Below are positions 8,045-15,945 of a stretch of DNA of 17,603 nucleotides, piece by piece. The notes beneath the pieces are model-generated. The model worked only from the letters and a program-made list of their open reading frames with translations, had not been told where the DNA came from and did not search any database. The position numbers were made by a program, and so were the translations under genes. Source of the stretch: Spirochaetaceae bacterium (GTDB lineage: Bacteria > Spirochaetota > Spirochaetia > Treponematales > Breznakiellaceae); NCBI GenBank assembly GCA_031279965.1, contig JAITHM010000150.1:1-17603 (forward strand), given 5' to 3'. Every line of letters begins with the position of its first letter. The stretch's first letter is position 1.

Positions 8045-8947
8045 TTATTCAACAAAAATCCGGTAAGAAACATTACGGGTATTGCCGGTAAAATCCTGGG
8101 CGTTTACCTCTATGCTTGCCTGTCCGCGGGTAAATGAGACGTCACCGGCGACCTCTATTGCAGGAGCATTAACATAGATGTCCCGTACAGGAACAAGACC
8201 GTTGCGGTAGGTGAGCAGCACACCATCACGGGCGCTGAGTGTTTCCAGCTCAATCCGTCCGGCCTCAACGCCGTTCAACAGACAAAATATCCGGAACGGC
8301 GCGATGGCTGTTTCGGCAAATTCTGAACGGTCTGTCGCGTGAACGAGCAGGGTATAACGTCCTTGCCGTAGATTGCGGGTTTGCGCCAGATCAAAAATTT
8401 GGCCGGAGGTATTTTTTAGTTTTATTGAATGAATCACGGGGGGTATAGTATCAGGAAGAGAGTTAAGTATCTTTGCCGGGTTAACCCATTGCCGCTCCCG
8501 CCGGTCAAAGAACGTAAAGTAAAAACCGTCACGTTCTACCCAGCCGCTCCGCCCCGCTTCACCTAGAGTTATGCCTTTATCAAGCCGGGCAGGGGGCGAT
8601 GGAGAGATAGTTCCCAGCCGCGCATAGACGCTTATCACACTGTCGCCGTGGTCAATAGCCATCCAATTCCCAAGCGGCGAAACAAAATTCCCCGTATCCC
8701 CGGCGGGTGCGTAAAAGAGCACTTCACCCGGATCTGCTGAATAGACATCTCCTTCAGCGCTGAAAAGCTCTCCAAGGAGCGGAGTGCCGTTGATATTCAT
8801 ACCGAAATTCCCGGCAAGCCGTCCCTCCGAGCTTGGCCAATCCATTCCCGTTAGCAACAGGGAAAGCCCGCAAAGAACCATCAGCATAATGCGCCGTCTT
8901 TTTGCCGGTACGAGGCAGTCTGGTGATGGGTTTTCTTGTTCGTTCAT
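8045..8947 (-). CDS. Membrane-anchored or exported degenerate LytM/M23-like protein
   Basis: The product is 300 residues. A basic segment (K-R-R-R, 16-19) followed by a hydrophobic helix (20-34) suggests a signal anchor. Residues of about 40-160 resemble the LytM/M23 barrel (F-V-S-P-L-G-N-W-M-A-I-D-H-G-D-S-V-I-S-V-Y-A-R-L, a G-x-x-L-G-x-A-G turn, then F-Y-F-T-F-F-D), but the H-x-G-x-D, Y-x-H and H-x-H zinc ligands are missing. Residues 165-300 form a beta-rich, Ig-like region (P-P-V-I-H-S-I-K-L onward). It probably acts as a non-catalytic cell-wall regulator or scaffold (inference); the fold call itself is only moderately secure. The ATG follows AAGGAG at eight bases. It lies 43 bases after the propeller gene and one base before the methyltransferase. 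Confidence 0.75.
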   Translation of the reverse strand: MNEQENPSPDCLVPAKRRRIMLMVLCGLSLLLTGMDWPSSEGRLAGNFGMNINGTPLLGELFSAEGDVYSADPGEVLFYAPAGDTGNFVSPLGNWMAIDHGDSVISVYARLGTISPSPPARLDKGITLGEAGRSGWVERDGFYFTFFDRRERQWVNPAKILNSLPDTIPPVIHSIKLKNTSGQIFDLAQTRNLRQGRYTLLVHATDRSEFAETAIAPFRIFCLLNGVEAGRIELETLSARDGVLLTYRNGLVPVRDIYVNAPAIEVAGDVSFTRGQASIEVNAQDFTGNTRNVSYRIFVE

Positions 8948-8990
8948 GAAATTCTCCTTATAAAAGATGCACTGCCTTGTGAGAGGCCGC

Positions 8991-10058
8991 TCATTTTATT
9001 TCAATAGTAAAGGCTGACAATGTATTCCCACCGCCAACATACAAGTCATTTCCGTGTCGATAAAGGAAGTTTGACGCACTTTTGAAAGGCGCTGATATAA
9101 GCACCTGCTTGTCATCACCTATGGCAATAAGCCGTTTTGCTTCGGGAGCATCTTCAACAATAAGAAATAATAAATTGTTTGCACCATCGTTATCGATGCT
9201 CATGATGCGTCCGCTCAAACGGACAATTGTTGAAGTACGTGCGGCAATATCATAAATACCAATGCCGTCTTCCCGTTCAAAAGCGACCCGGCGGCCTTTA
9301 TCAATAAATTTAACTTGCACAGCTCTGTTAAGGCCATCACCAAGAAATTCGTGGTACGTAATGCGCCAAATCGTCCCCACGTATTCTATCAACACAAAGC
9401 GCTGGTCGTCGCGTCCGGAAATTATTGCGATTTTTTTTCCGCCGGCATCAATGGCACAGCCGTAAACGGCGGTAAGCCGGGAACCTGATGGTTCTGAAAA
9501 AAAGGCGCGCCGTCCATTTTCGTCCAGCAAATCAATAGTGCCGTCCAATAGTCCGGCAAGAAAATAGCCGTTGGCAGCGTCGACACAGGTTATCGTCGAG
9601 GCAAAATCATAGCGCCAGATTTCGTTCCCGTCTTCGTTGACCCTCGATACGGTATTTTGTTCTTTGTGCATGATGAAAATTTTATCGTCAAGAAAAAAAG
9701 GATACCCGTTAGGATTTTGCAAGGTCTGCACAGTTTTGTTCAACGGATCTTTTATATCGATGGAAGAAGGCGCCGCCAGATATTCAGCCCAGCGTGCGTG
9801 GGAAATGCTTATCAATCCCTTCTTTTGTTGAAGAATACTGAATTGGCCTTCCGAATTGATATACCCAAAGCGGTCACCCATTATAAAAGGATGAAATTCA
9901 CCGGTCAAATCGGGAGCAGGATGGCTTGTTTCCAGTGAAACAAGCCATTTAGAGTTAAGTACCAGTTCCTGAGGTACAGGCCGTGCGGCACAAAAAGCGT
10001 AAAGCACAAATAAGAAGCACCAAAAAACAATACGGTAGTGCTGCTTTAATTTTGCCAT
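8991..10058 (-). CDS. Exported predicted beta-propeller (WD40/PQQ-like) protein
   Basis: The product is 355 residues. An N-terminal signal peptide or anchor (about 9-25) is followed by repeated four-strand-like units: short hydrophobic strands separated by D-G, N-G or D-D-K turns, for example I-N-S-E-G-Q-F-S-I-L, V-N-E-D-G-N-E-I-W-R-Y-D and L-L-D-G-T-I-D-L-L-D-E-N-G-R. This is the pattern of WD40/PQQ-type propellers, and it probably acts as a periplasmic or outer-surface binding scaffold. No catalytic motif is visible and I do not recognise a named family. It lies 16 bases after rpiB and in the same orientation, directly upstream of the degenerate LytM gene, so the two may work together in the envelope (inference). 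Confidence 0.7.
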   Translation of the reverse strand: MAKLKQHYRIVFWCFLFVLYAFCAARPVPQELVLNSKWLVSLETSHPAPDLTGEFHPFIMGDRFGYINSEGQFSILQQKKGLISISHARWAEYLAAPSSIDIKDPLNKTVQTLQNPNGYPFFLDDKIFIMHKEQNTVSRVNEDGNEIWRYDFASTITCVDAANGYFLAGLLDGTIDLLDENGRRAFFSEPSGSRLTAVYGCAIDAGGKKIAIISGRDDQRFVLIEYVGTIWRITYHEFLGDGLNRAVQVKFIDKGRRVAFEREDGIGIYDIAARTSTIVRLSGRIMSIDNDGANNLLFLIVEDAPEAKRLIAIGDDKQVLISAPFKSASNFLYRHGNDLYVGGGNTLSAFTIEIK

Positions 10059-10074
10059 ACAGCGCCATCCGTAT

Positions 10075-10524
10075 TTAGCATGGGGTTACACCCTCTTCGA
10101 TGGCGGCAATATGACCAATGCGCCGCGTATGCCGCCCGCCTTCAAATTCAGCATCAAGCCACATTGACGCGATAAGTCGTCCCAGTCCCTGTCCCACCAC
10201 ACGCTCTCCCAGAGCAAGCATGTTTGCGTTGTTGTGCTGGCGGGAAAGTACGGCGGTAAAAACATCTGAGCACACAACACAACGGATGCCTTTAACTTTG
10301 TTTGCTGCAAGTGCCATACCAACGCCTGTGCCGCAAACAAGAATTCCCTGTTTACATACTCCAGAGGCAACCGCGCAAGCGGCAGGATACGCGAACAGGG
10401 CATAGTCACAGGACGCGGCGCTTTCCGTTCCAAAATCTTGGTACGGAAGGCCGCGTTCTTCAAGGAGTTTTTTTATTTCGGCTTTTAATGCAAGGCCGCC
10501 GTGATCGCACGCAAGCGCTATCAT
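10075..10524 (-). CDS. rpiB: Ribose-5-phosphate isomerase B
   Basis: The product is 149 residues, full length for RpiB. It interconverts ribose 5-phosphate and ribulose 5-phosphate in the pentose phosphate pathway, in the cytoplasm. Visible residues: D7-H8 in A-C-D-H-G-G, the catalytic Cys64 in L-V-C-G-T-G-V-G-M, His97 in R-Q-H-N-N-A-N, and the phosphate-binding G-G-R-H-T-R-R-I at 129-136. The arrangement matches the RpiB/LacAB family; the metabolic role and the absence of a lacA/lacB partner favour RpiB over galactose-6-phosphate isomerase. It sits 8 bases after the BspA-OmpA fusion gene and 16 bases before the propeller gene, a metabolic gene embedded in an otherwise envelope-directed transcript. 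Confidence 0.93.
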   Translation of the reverse strand: MIALACDHGGLALKAEIKKLLEERGLPYQDFGTESAASCDYALFAYPAACAVASGVCKQGILVCGTGVGMALAANKVKGIRCVVCSDVFTAVLSRQHNNANMLALGERVVGQGLGRLIASMWLDAEFEGGRHTRRIGHIAAIEEGVTPC

Positions 10525-10532
10525 GGGAGTCT

Positions 10533-11816
10533 CTAACGAACTATCGTAATTTCTACCCGGCGGTTACGATACCAGTCGCCGCGGCTTGCATAGCTTGCCA
10601 ACGGACTGTCGCCGCCGGCACCGCGAACCGTCATCCGTTGTCGTGAAATACCATAAAAATCAAGCACACTGGCAACGTTTTCAGCCCGCTGGGTACTTAA
10701 AGGCCGCAGTACCGTTTGCTCTTCGCGGCGCGTCGGCTGCATTGGATTGGTGTATCCGATTATTCGAACATTAAGCGAAGGGTTCTCTTCAAGAAGTGTA
10801 GCAAGATCTTCCAGCGTCTTCTTGTTCGTTGCGGCAAGTACAGAATTTAACCCGGTAAAGGATCCCTCGTTTGGCGGAAAATACACCGTCCACACAGATC
10901 CGATAAGCTGACTAGCGCTTCGAACTGATGGGCTTGGGCGCGGCGCAGGATTGACAACAGGCTGAACCGCTGATGACGGCGGCGGCGGCGGTACCGGCGT
11001 TTGACTCCACGATGGCGGCGGCGCAGATGCCGGCAAGGGCGCGGGCATCTTTTCAATGGCGGCGCTACGTTCCGGCATTCGCTGGGGGGTGGTGTTTGGC
11101 AGGGCGAAGCGCATTGGGTCGGCGGTTTCTTTGAGCCACACATTGCCCCGCTTTGCATACACGCCCGCTCCACCGGTGCCGTAAACATTGACAAAACTAG
11201 GGTCAAGCCCGATTGAGCCAAGGTTAAGTCCCGTCCGGCGTATTACGATAAGGCTTAGCGGGTTTGCATCAGTGCCAAGGGCGTTATAGAAAATTTCTTC
11301 CACGCTTGAGCCAACAAGAAATTCACCGAGCGAAGGATTCGCTGAAAAAGCATCAACGCCAATGCGGGTAACCGAGTCGGGAATAGTAACTGAGGTAAAC
11401 CTGTTTCCAGCAAAGGCCGAGTTTCCAATGACAAGAAGGCTTGCCGGCAAATCAACTGCTGGAAGGGCGCAGTTCCAAAAAGCGCGGTCGCCAATACTCA
11501 CCACGGCTTGTCCGAAACGGACGTTGGCCAGATTCGAACAGCCGGCGAAGGCCGAGTTCCCAATGACGGTTATCGAAGCAGGCAGCGTTACACTGCGAAG
11601 CGTCGTGCTTCCCGCAAAGGAATTGCTGCCAATCTCATTAACCGGTTGATTATGAATAGTTGCCGGAATAGTAATCGCGGCAAGCGCACCCGAATACCCT
11701 GTAATCGTAACCGTACCGTCAGGTTTTTGTAAAACCTGAAAATCATCTTCAGTCTGAGAAACTATCGGTGCTATCATGCACACCGCCGTCAAAAGGACAA
11801 AAACGAACCGTTTCAT
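10533..11816 (-). CDS. BspA/TpLRR leucine-rich repeat and OmpA-like domain fusion protein
   Basis: The product is 427 residues with a signal peptide (1-20). Residues of about 40-185 hold BspA-type LRR_5 repeats of about 23 residues (pattern I-x-x-x-A-F-x-x-C-x-x-L-x-x-V-x-L-P-x-S-I), the class found on surface proteins of Treponema, Tannerella and other host-associated bacteria. A Pro-rich linker follows (about 238-298), then an OmpA-like domain (305-427) with L-S-T-Q-R-A (373-378) and the terminal N-R-R-V-E-I. OmpA domains bind peptidoglycan; here the usual G-H-T-D reads G-Y-T-N (354-357), so the aspartate that contacts diaminopimelate is Asn, while Arg377 is kept. The likely role is a wall-anchored adhesin-like or interaction protein. 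The ATG is preceded by GGGGGAG at about four bases. It heads the six-gene minus-strand run. Confidence 0.88.
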   Translation of the reverse strand: MKRFVFVLLTAVCMIAPIVSQTEDDFQVLQKPDGTVTITGYSGALAAITIPATIHNQPVNEIGSNSFAGSTTLRSVTLPASITVIGNSAFAGCSNLANVRFGQAVVSIGDRAFWNCALPAVDLPASLLVIGNSAFAGNRFTSVTIPDSVTRIGVDAFSANPSLGEFLVGSSVEEIFYNALGTDANPLSLIVIRRTGLNLGSIGLDPSFVNVYGTGGAGVYAKRGNVWLKETADPMRFALPNTTPQRMPERSAAIEKMPAPLPASAPPPSWSQTPVPPPPPSSAVQPVVNPAPRPSPSVRSASQLIGSVWTVYFPPNEGSFTGLNSVLAATNKKTLEDLATLLEENPSLNVRIIGYTNPMQPTRREEQTVLRPLSTQRAENVASVLDFYGISRQRMTVRGAGGDSPLASYASRGDWYRNRRVEITIVR

Positions 11817-11848
11817 GCCGCTCCCCCATGTATAGTAAATTTACATCA

Positions 11849-11877
11849 AGTATAAGAGATCCTGCCTTGCCCTGCAA
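11849..11877 (-). promoter_or_regulatory. Possible sigma-70 promoter for the BspA-OmpA/rpiB run
   Basis: Minus strand: TTGCAG (3 of 6), a 17-base spacer and TATACT (5 of 6). It is correctly placed about 33 bases ahead of the ATG. The -35 box is weak, so this is a candidate only. Confidence 0.35.
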
Positions 11878-11893
11878 CCCACCTGCAACGTAA

Positions 11894-11928
11894 GGCAATG
11901 TGCCCGCGCCTGAGGGGGGCATTGTGCC
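11894..11928. repeat. Two direct copies of a short palindrome, GGCA(A/T)TGTGCC
   Basis: GGCAATGTGCC (11894-11904) and GGCATTGTGCC (11918-11928) differ at one base. Each is a dyad with GGCA/TGCC arms around three bases. They are 24 bases apart, centre to centre, in the divergent gap between the BspA-OmpA and frr operons, just before the -35 box at 11932. This is the arrangement of a two-site operator, but no regulator is identified. Confidence 0.5.
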
Positions 11929-11931
11929 GGC

Positions 11932-11961
11932 TTGACTCGGTTAAGAAGAAATGGTCATACT
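11932..11961 (+). promoter_or_regulatory. Likely promoter of the frr-uppS-cdsA-rfbFGH operon
   Basis: TTGACT (11932-11937, 5 of 6), an 18-base spacer and CATACT (11956-11961, 4 of 6). It predicts a start point near 11968, consistent with the frr ATG at 11978 and inconsistent with an in-frame ATG at 11951. Confidence 0.5.
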
Positions 11962-11977
11962 AAGGCGAGGTGGCAGT

Positions 11978-12535
11978 ATGAGTGCAGACGTCATTGCGGC
12001 ATCCGAAGAACGGATGAAAAAATCGCTTGGCAGTTTAAAAGACAGCTTTGCCGGACTACGGACAGGGCGGGCGCAGGCGAGCTTGTTTGACAAAATAAAG
12101 GTAAACGCTTATGGATCTCCAACGCCATTAAACCAGGTGGCAAATATATCAGTGCCCGAAGCGCGGCTTATCGTAATTCAGCCCTGGGACAAGTCGCAGA
12201 TTGGCGAAATTGAAAAGGCCATTCGCGCATCAGAATTATCATTAAACCCATCCAACGACGGCAAAGTCATTCGCATTTCAATTCCTCCGCTTACCGGAGA
12301 GCGGCGCAAAGAACTGGTAAAACAGGCAAAAGCGCAGGCTGAACAGAGCCGCGTTGCCATCAGAAATATCCGGCGGGATGGCAATGACGAGCTTAAAAAA
12401 CTCCTTAAAGAGGGCATTATAACGGAAGATGATGAAAGTAAAGGCGCCGCCGATTTACAAAAAAAGACCGATTCGTATATAGAGCAGGTGCAAAAAGTAC
12501 TAGATGAAAAAGAAAAAGAGATTACTGAACAATGA
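11978..12535 (+). CDS. frr: Ribosome recycling factor
   Basis: The product is 185 residues, the standard RRF length. With EF-G it splits the post-termination ribosome in the cytoplasm. Family signatures: L-R-T-G-R-A near residue 30, the central I-x-V-P-E-A-R-x-x-V-I-Q-P-W-D segment, L-N-P-S-N-D-G-K-V-I-R-I, and the P-P-L-T-G-E-R-R-K-E-L-V-K motif at the domain hinge, followed by long helices to the C-terminus. The start at 11978 has GCGAGG eight to ten bases upstream and agrees with family length; the earlier in-frame ATG at 11951 lies within the promoter. It overlaps uppS by ATGA. The order frr-uppS-cdsA is widely conserved; rpsB, tsf and pyrH are not upstream here. Confidence 0.97.
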   Translation: MSADVIAASEERMKKSLGSLKDSFAGLRTGRAQASLFDKIKVNAYGSPTPLNQVANISVPEARLIVIQPWDKSQIGEIEKAIRASELSLNPSNDGKVIRISIPPLTGERRKELVKQAKAQAEQSRVAIRNIRRDGNDELKKLLKEGIITEDDESKGAADLQKKTDSYIEQVQKVLDEKEKEITEQ

Positions 12536-13224
12536 ATGAAGTACCTGCCCATGTTGGCATTATTATGGATGGCAATGGCAGGTGGGCAGAAGCCCGCGGG
12601 CGGCCCCGGACTGACGGGCATCTTGAAGGCCTTAAAACGGCGCGAAAGATTGTTGGGGCGGCGGTGCGCAGTGGTTTGCAGTATTTAACGCTGTATGTAT
12701 TTTCAACAGAGAACTGGAAACGGACGAGAACAGAAGTGAATTTTATCCTGGGTCTTGTAAAGCGTTATCTGATAGCCGAGCTTGAGTACTACCGGAAGGA
12801 TCATTTGCGGCTGCGGCATGCCGGTGATAAGGCGGGACTTCCCGCGGAAATTGCCGCCGAGATCCAGAATGTCTGTGACGAGACAAAGGATCATGCCGGA
12901 ATGCAGGTGATACTTGCGCTGAATTACGGCGGCCGGGACGAAATTGTGCGGTCGTTACGGCGTATTATTGCCGAAGACAAGACGGCGATGGTGGATGAAA
13001 ATCTTATTCACGCGCATCTTGATAACCCTGATATTCCTGATCCTGATTTGATTATTCGCACTGCAGGCGAATTTAGAACGAGTAATTTTCTTTTGTGGGA
13101 AGGCGCATACGCCGAATATTATATTTCCAGTACGCTCTGGCCTGATTGGACAGAAGAACATTTTAATAAGGCGATTGCTTCATACTCAGGAAGGCAGCGC
13201 AAATTTGGTGCGGTATCGACATGA
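12532..13224 (+). CDS. uppS: Isoprenyl (undecaprenyl) diphosphate synthase, cis type
   Basis: The product is 230 residues, normal for UppS. It condenses isopentenyl diphosphate onto farnesyl diphosphate to build the C55 carrier lipid for peptidoglycan and surface glycans. Visible motifs: H-V-G-I-I-M-D-G-N-G-R-W-A (7-19, with the Mg-binding Asp13), the G-H-x-x-G element, F-S-T-E-N-W, and the diphosphate-binding I-I-R-T-A-G-E-F-R-T-S-N-F-L-L-W segment with the following A-Y-A-E-Y. It overlaps frr by four bases and cdsA by four bases (both ATGA), so translation is coupled. No key residue is missing. Confidence 0.97.
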   Translation: MNEVPAHVGIIMDGNGRWAEARGRPRTDGHLEGLKTARKIVGAAVRSGLQYLTLYVFSTENWKRTRTEVNFILGLVKRYLIAELEYYRKDHLRLRHAGDKAGLPAEIAAEIQNVCDETKDHAGMQVILALNYGGRDEIVRSLRRIIAEDKTAMVDENLIHAHLDNPDIPDPDLIIRTAGEFRTSNFLLWEGAYAEYYISSTLWPDWTEEHFNKAIASYSGRQRKFGAVST

Positions 13225-14096
13225 AAAAATCAACACTATCCAATATAATTCAACGAATGGGAACCGCCCTTGTCGCGCTGCCTGCACTTTTTGCCGTGAT
13301 TTTTCTTTTGCCACAGAAAAATCATCTTGCGTTTAATTGCGTTATCATCATTTTTGCCACACTAAGCGCGTTTGAATTTGCAGGTATTTTAAGAAAAAAA
13401 GAAATCGATATTAATAATGCTGAAGCATTTGTTTTTGGGATGCTTCCGGCATTGATGTTGACGCTTCATGTTAGTTTTGACTGGCCGCTTTATGGTGTGC
13501 TGATTGCCGTGTTTTTTTGTGGGGGGTACAGCCTTATTTCCTGCGCGCTGACCGGTGCAACGCGGCTTGAACGGGCCGCTCTGCGGCTTGCAGGGAATTT
13601 TGCCGTTATACTCTATCCGGGTGCTTTTCTGGCCTGTGCTATACTGATTTCGAAATTGCCGTTTGCTACAGTGCTTATTGGCGTGTTCCTGGGTACTGTT
13701 TTTGCCAATGATATTGCAGCATGGTTTTTGGGGATGTTATTTGGCCGGGGCAATAAAGGGATTATCGTGGCAAGCCCCAACAAAAGCATTGCAGGTTTTG
13801 CCGGTGGTTTTGCCGGTGCAATGGCGGCGGGTGTCGGTGCATCAGTGGTGTGGCCAGAGGTATTTACCGCGGTAAAATTTTCTGCGGTAAATTCCGGCAT
13901 TATTCTTGGATTAACGACCGCTTGTGCGGCGACGCTGGGGGATCTTGCAGAATCCGCTTTTAAGCGGAGCGCGGGAGTTAAGGATTCCGGTATTCTTATT
14001 CCTGGTCGCGGCGGCGTGCTTGATTGCATTGACTCCATCTCGCTCGCTGCGCCGGTTTTTTGCTTTGTATACCATCTGCTTTTTTTGAGTGCGTAG
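13221..14096 (+). CDS. cdsA: Phosphatidate cytidylyltransferase (CDP-diacylglycerol synthase)
   Basis: The product is 291 residues with about eight hydrophobic helices. It makes CDP-diacylglycerol from phosphatidate and CTP at the inner membrane. The S-P-N-K-S-I-A-G-F-x-G-G segment (185-197) matches the conserved S-P-x-K-T-x-E-G region. The C-terminal signature is recognisable at 245-271 (S-A-F-K-R, then K-D-S-G, then P-G-R-G-G-V-L-D-C-I-D), but two positions of the classical pattern differ: the His of P-G-H-G-G is Arg263 and the Arg of D-R-x-D is Cys269. The catalytic acidic residues D255, D268 and D271 remain, so activity is likely. It overlaps uppS by ATGA and is followed after eight bases by rfbF. 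Confidence 0.92.
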   Translation: MKKSTLSNIIQRMGTALVALPALFAVIFLLPQKNHLAFNCVIIIFATLSAFEFAGILRKKEIDINNAEAFVFGMLPALMLTLHVSFDWPLYGVLIAVFFCGGYSLISCALTGATRLERAALRLAGNFAVILYPGAFLACAILISKLPFATVLIGVFLGTVFANDIAAWFLGMLFGRGNKGIIVASPNKSIAGFAGGFAGAMAAGVGASVVWPEVFTAVKFSAVNSGIILGLTTACAATLGDLAESAFKRSAGVKDSGILIPGRGGVLDCIDSISLAAPVFCFVYHLLFLSA

Positions 14097-14104
14097 AGAT
14101 CTGT

Positions 14105-14896
14105 ATGAAAGTGGTTATTCTAGCTGGAGGACTTGGCACACGGCTTTCTGAAGAAACTGAGTTACGTCCCAAACCAATGGTTGAAATTGGCGGGTATCCC
14201 ATACTGTGGCACATCATGAAGATCTATGCCCATTGGGGCTTTACCGAGTTTGTTATTTTAACCGGGTATAAATCGCACATCATCAAAGATTATTTTATCA
14301 ATTATTACAGTCGTTATTCAGATATTACTGTTGATATGGTGCATAATACCGTTGAGCTGCATAAGCATCGCAGCGAACCATGGAAAGTCACGATGCTTTA
14401 TACAGGGCCCGATACAATGACCGGCGGCAGGCTTCTTAAAGCGCAGGATTTTATTGGGGAAGAGCGCTTTATGCTTACCTATGGCGACGGCGTAAGCGAT
14501 GTGAATATTCACGAATTGCTGCGTGTTCATGAAGCAGCCGGTAAGATTGTAACGATGACGGCGGTTAAGCCTAGCGGCAGGTTTGGCGCTCTTTCCATTA
14601 ACGAAGACGGGATGATACAAAGTTTTGCGGAAAAGCCTGCCGGTGACGGCGCGTGGGTGAACGGCGGCTTTTTTGTTGTAGAAAGCGCACTATTTAACTA
14701 TCTTGAGAATATGTTTACGGTTCTTGAGCGCGAGCCACTTGAAAAACTCGCCGTTACCGGGCAGTTAAACGCATACCGCCATTACGGTTTTTGGCGGGCA
14801 ATGGACACCCTCAAAGACAAAAACGATCTGACGCAGTTGTGGGCGCAGGGACAAGCTCCGTGGGCATTATGGCGTAACGGGGCTGGTTTGGTATGA
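14105..14896 (+). CDS. rfbF: Glucose-1-phosphate cytidylyltransferase
   Basis: The product is 263 residues, close to the usual 257. It joins CTP and glucose 1-phosphate to CDP-glucose plus diphosphate, the entry step of CDP-linked 3,6-dideoxyhexoses. The N-terminus holds the nucleotide-binding L-A-G-G-L-G-T-R-L-S-E-E-T (6-18) with R21-P-K-P-M-V-E-I-G-G; Y126-G-D-G-V-S-D-V-N provides the metal-binding aspartate, and E-K-P-A-G-D-G-A-W-V-N-G-G-F-F is the sugar-binding strand. The start is the ATG at 14105, nine bases after the cdsA stop; an upstream in-frame ATG would lie inside cdsA. The ribosome binding site is weak (GAGAT), so it may depend on coupling. It overlaps rfbG by ATGA. Confidence 0.95.
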   Translation: MKVVILAGGLGTRLSEETELRPKPMVEIGGYPILWHIMKIYAHWGFTEFVILTGYKSHIIKDYFINYYSRYSDITVDMVHNTVELHKHRSEPWKVTMLYTGPDTMTGGRLLKAQDFIGEERFMLTYGDGVSDVNIHELLRVHEAAGKIVTMTAVKPSGRFGALSINEDGMIQSFAEKPAGDGAWVNGGFFVVESALFNYLENMFTVLEREPLEKLAVTGQLNAYRHYGFWRAMDTLKDKNDLTQLWAQGQAPWALWRNGAGLV

Positions 14897-15945
14897 ATAT
14901 TCTTTCATTTTATCGTGGTAAAAAAGTTTTTCTTACCGGCGCGACGGGCTTTAAAGGAACGTGGCTTTGCCATGTTCTGCACGCTGCCGGCGCTCAGATA
15001 ACCGGCTACGCGCTTGCAGCTGCGGAGCCATCTCTATTTCAAGAAAGCGCAGCAGGCCGGATAATTAAACTGATTACCGGCGATGTGCGTTCTGGTGCGG
15101 AGTTCGTTCAGGCAGTGCGAACTGCAAAGCCTGAAATTTTGCTGCATCTTGCCGCACAGCCTCTGGTGCGCCGTTCGTATCACGAGCCGGTTTTGACCTA
15201 CGAAACCAATGTGATGGGAACAGTGCACGTTCTCGAAGCTGTCCGGCAAACACCGTCAATACGGTCGTTCATCAATATAACCACCGATAAAGTCTACGAA
15301 AACAACGAGTGGCATTGGGGATACCGTGAAAATGAGCCGCTCAACGGATTCGATCCATATTCAAACAGTAAATCCTGCGCAGAGCTGGTAACTTCAAGCT
15401 ACCGTGCGGCATTTTTTGGCAGCGATAACTCGCCGGCTATTTCCACTGCGCGTTCTGGAAATGTTATTGGCGGCGGCGATTATGCACACGACCGCATCAT
15501 ACCGGATTGTATTCGTGCGGTGCGGATGGGACAGCCTATTGTTGTGCGAAATCCTGCGTCAATCCGTCCGTATCAGCATGTGCTGGAGTGTATTTCCGGA
15601 TACCTTCTTCTGGCGGCGCGGCAATATGAGAATCCGGTGCTTGCCGGCGCATGGAATTTTGGCCCAAACGAAGAAAGTTGTGTTGATACTGGTCATCTTG
15701 CCGCACTTTTCTGCACCGCCTGGGGGGAAAGGGCTGCCTGGATAATTCAGGCTGATGATGGCCCGCACGAAGCGCGGTTTCTTAAACTTGATTGCTCAAA
15801 GGCAAAAGCCGAACTAAACTGGAAACCGCGTTGGAATATTCAGCAGGCTGTTGAAAAAACAGTTGAGTTTGCGAAAAGTCCTCTGCCTGCCCACGACTGT
15901 CTTGAACAGCAAATTAACACATATTTTGAGGGAACCGATGTTTGA
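14893..15945 (+). CDS. rfbG: CDP-glucose 4,6-dehydratase
   Basis: The product is 350 residues, typical of the family. It is an NAD-dependent short-chain dehydrogenase/reductase that turns CDP-glucose into CDP-4-keto-6-deoxyglucose. The NAD-binding G-A-T-G-F-K-G is at 16-22 (the F-K-G ending separates CDP-glucose enzymes from most dTDP and GDP relatives), the T-D-K-V-Y active-site strand at 131-135, and the catalytic Tyr156/Lys160 in [15 protein letters not shown] and R-P-Y-Q-H-V-L-E are further CDP-glucose dehydratase hallmarks. It overlaps rfbF by four bases and rfbH by eight, so all three are co-translated. Confidence 0.96.
   Translation: MNILSFYRGKKVFLTGATGFKGTWLCHVLHAAGAQITGYALAAAEPSLFQESAAGRIIKLITGDVRSGAEFVQAVRTAKPEILLHLAAQPLVRRSYHEPVLTYETNVMGTVHVLEAVRQTPSIRSFINITTDKVYENNEWHWGYRENEPLNGFDPYSNSKSCAELVTSSYRAAFFGSDNSPAISTARSGNVIGGGDYAHDRIIPDCIRAVRMGQPIVVRNPASIRPYQHVLECISGYLLLAARQYENPVLAGAWNFGPNEESCVDTGHLAALFCTAWGERAAWIIQADDGPHEARFLKLDCSKAKAELNWKPRWNIQQAVEKTVEFAKSPLPAHDCLEQQINTYFEGTDV

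Noticed and set aside
10086..10463. A 125-codon open frame on the minus strand, same strand as rpiB
   Set aside because: It is in another frame of rpiB, which has all its catalytic residues; the alternative product has no family resemblance.
10976..10992. GGC trinucleotide run as a possible phase-variation tract
   Set aside because: It encodes the Pro-rich linker of the BspA-OmpA fusion; three-base steps would not shift the frame, and the tract is short.
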